Shown piece after piece: positions 5,128-5,684 of a stretch of 5,684 nucleotides of DNA. This DNA is from CAVRJC01 sp964505725 (lineage in GTDB: Bacteria; Actinomycetota; Acidimicrobiia; IMCC26256; DASPTH01): contig CAZDJK010000055.1 in assembly GCA_964505725.1 (NCBI GenBank), positions 1 through 5,684 on the forward strand, read 5' to 3'. A program made the translations under genes and the position numbers. Position 1 is the stretch's first letter. Each line of letters begins with the position of its first letter. The notes beneath the pieces were generated by a model that was not told the origin of the DNA, searched no databases, and saw nothing but the letters and a program-made list of their open reading frames with translations.

Positions 5128-5684
5128 GTGGGTCGCAGAGTTGCCATCGCAGGTGTCGGGCTCGGTGGTCGCAACGGCGCGGCGGGGGGCCTCACGCCGT
5201 ACGCGCTCGCGGCGGAGGCGTCACGCGCGGCACTGGCGGAGTCGGGGCTCGCGCCGCGTGACATCGACGGCTTCGCGTCGACGGGCCTCGGGACGCTCGC
5301 ACCGGTCGACGTCGCCGAATACCTCGGCCTGCGTCCGCGATGGGTCGACTCCACCGCGGTCGGCGGCGCCTCGTGGGAGGTCATGGCGTCACACGCGACG
5401 GACGCGATCGCCGAGGGTCACGCCGACGTGGTGCTGCTCACCTACGGCTCGACCGCGCGGAGCGACCTCCGTGCCGGACTGCGCACCGCGAACCTCGACT
5501 GGGGGTCGCGTGGCCCCCAGCAATGGGAGGCACCACACGGGATCACACTGATCTCGAAGTACGCCATGGCCGCCCGGCGTCACATGCACGAATACGGCAC
5601 CACGCTCGAGCAGCTCGCCGAGATCGCAGTGTCGGCCCGGGTCAACGCGGCCTCGAACCCCGACGCCCAGGCCCGGGATCCGAT
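5128..5684 (+). CDS. Thiolase-superfamily / lipid-transfer-type protein, N-terminal part (runs off window)
   Basis: The frame stays open to the last base, giving 185 codons of a protein that is normally about 380-400 residues. The N-terminus V-A-I-A-G-V-G-L-G-G-R (5-15), A-L-A-A-E-A-S-R-A-A-L-A-E-S-G-L (26-41), D-I-D-G-F-A-S-T-G (45-53), V-D-S-T-A-V-G-G-A-S-W (73-83), V-V-L-L-T-Y-G-S-T-A-R-S (101-112), and the block P-H-G-I-T-L-I-S-K-Y-A-M-A-A-R-R-H-M (136-153) fit the actinobacterial acetyl-CoA acetyltransferase/SCP-x-like branch of the thiolase superfamily. True thiolases have a nucleophilic Cys near residues 79-83. Here the stretch is G-G-A-S-W and there is no Cys in all 185 residues. Such Cys-less relatives include the Ltp2-type aldolases of steroid side-chain breakdown, which pair with a DUF35 protein. 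I infer retro-aldol or non-decarboxylating C-C cleavage rather than classic thiolysis. It is divergent from the LLM gene. A DUF35 partner, if any, lies beyond the window. Confidence 0.88.
   Translation, partial: MGRRVAIAGVGLGGRNGAAGGLTPYALAAEASRAALAESGLAPRDIDGFASTGLGTLAPVDVAEYLGLRPRWVDSTAVGGASWEVMASHATDAIAEGHADVVLLTYGSTARSDLRAGLRTANLDWGSRGPQQWEAPHGITLISKYAMAARRHMHEYGTTLEQLAEIAVSARVNAASNPDAQARDP

Noticed and set aside
4230..5261. 343-codon plus-strand frame opposite the LLM gene, and a shorter one at 4339-5013
   Set aside because: Both are shadows of the LLM gene, with composition of random GC-rich sequence and no good ribosome binding site. The first also runs over the real thiolase-like start in another frame.
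5087..5551. 154-codon plus-strand frame at the right end
   Set aside because: It is an Arg/Ser-rich shadow. The frame beginning at GTG 5128, with a perfect AGGAGG, carries the thiolase-like motifs.
5676..5681. GGATCC near the right end and GATC at position 1, as cloning junctions
   Set aside because: Such sites are frequent, the reading frames run cleanly through both ends, and nothing looks like vector.

Overview
The window is a piece of a high-GC (by eye roughly 70% G+C) bacterial chromosome, most likely from an actinobacterium. The grounds are third-position G/C throughout, many GTG starts, two minus-strand genes that look leaderless, and a set of P450, SnoaL-like, VOC, crotonase, LLM oxidoreductase and thiolase-like genes typical of actinobacterial lipid, steroid or terpenoid catabolism. 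No tRNA, rRNA, CRISPR array, transposase or integrase is visible. I cannot name a species.

Layout. Positions 1-2268 (+) hold one tightly packed unit: the 3' part of a cytochrome P450; a 72-residue four-cysteine protein whose GTG start overlaps the P450 stop; a SnoaL/NTF2-like protein; and a two-domain VOC (glyoxalase/extradiol-fold) protein. A 57-bp gap with a small hairpin separates this unit from the convergent minus-strand genes. Positions 4003-2326 (-) hold two tandem crotonases, the second PaaG-like. Upstream of them on the same strand, 5018-4110 is an LLM-class flavin/F420-type oxidoreductase. From 5128 (+), divergent from the LLM gene, a thiolase-superfamily protein runs off the window end with no cysteine in its visible part.

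How the genes may work together (inference). The set looks like the middle of a degradation cluster for a hydrophobic or cyclic substrate. The P450 would hydroxylate it. The LLM enzyme would oxidise, reduce or cleave an intermediate. The crotonases would isomerise or hydrate CoA-thioester enoyl intermediates. The thiolase-like protein would cleave the resulting acyl-CoA, perhaps by retro-aldol chemistry. The SnoaL-like and VOC proteins would do ring or carbonyl chemistry. The substrate cannot be read from the sequence.

The least ordinary items are the four-cysteine HiPIP-like small protein coupled to the P450, the pair of apparently leaderless promoters with identical 7-nt -10-to-start spacing and nearby inverted repeats, and the altered active sites of the two crotonases and the thiolase-like protein.
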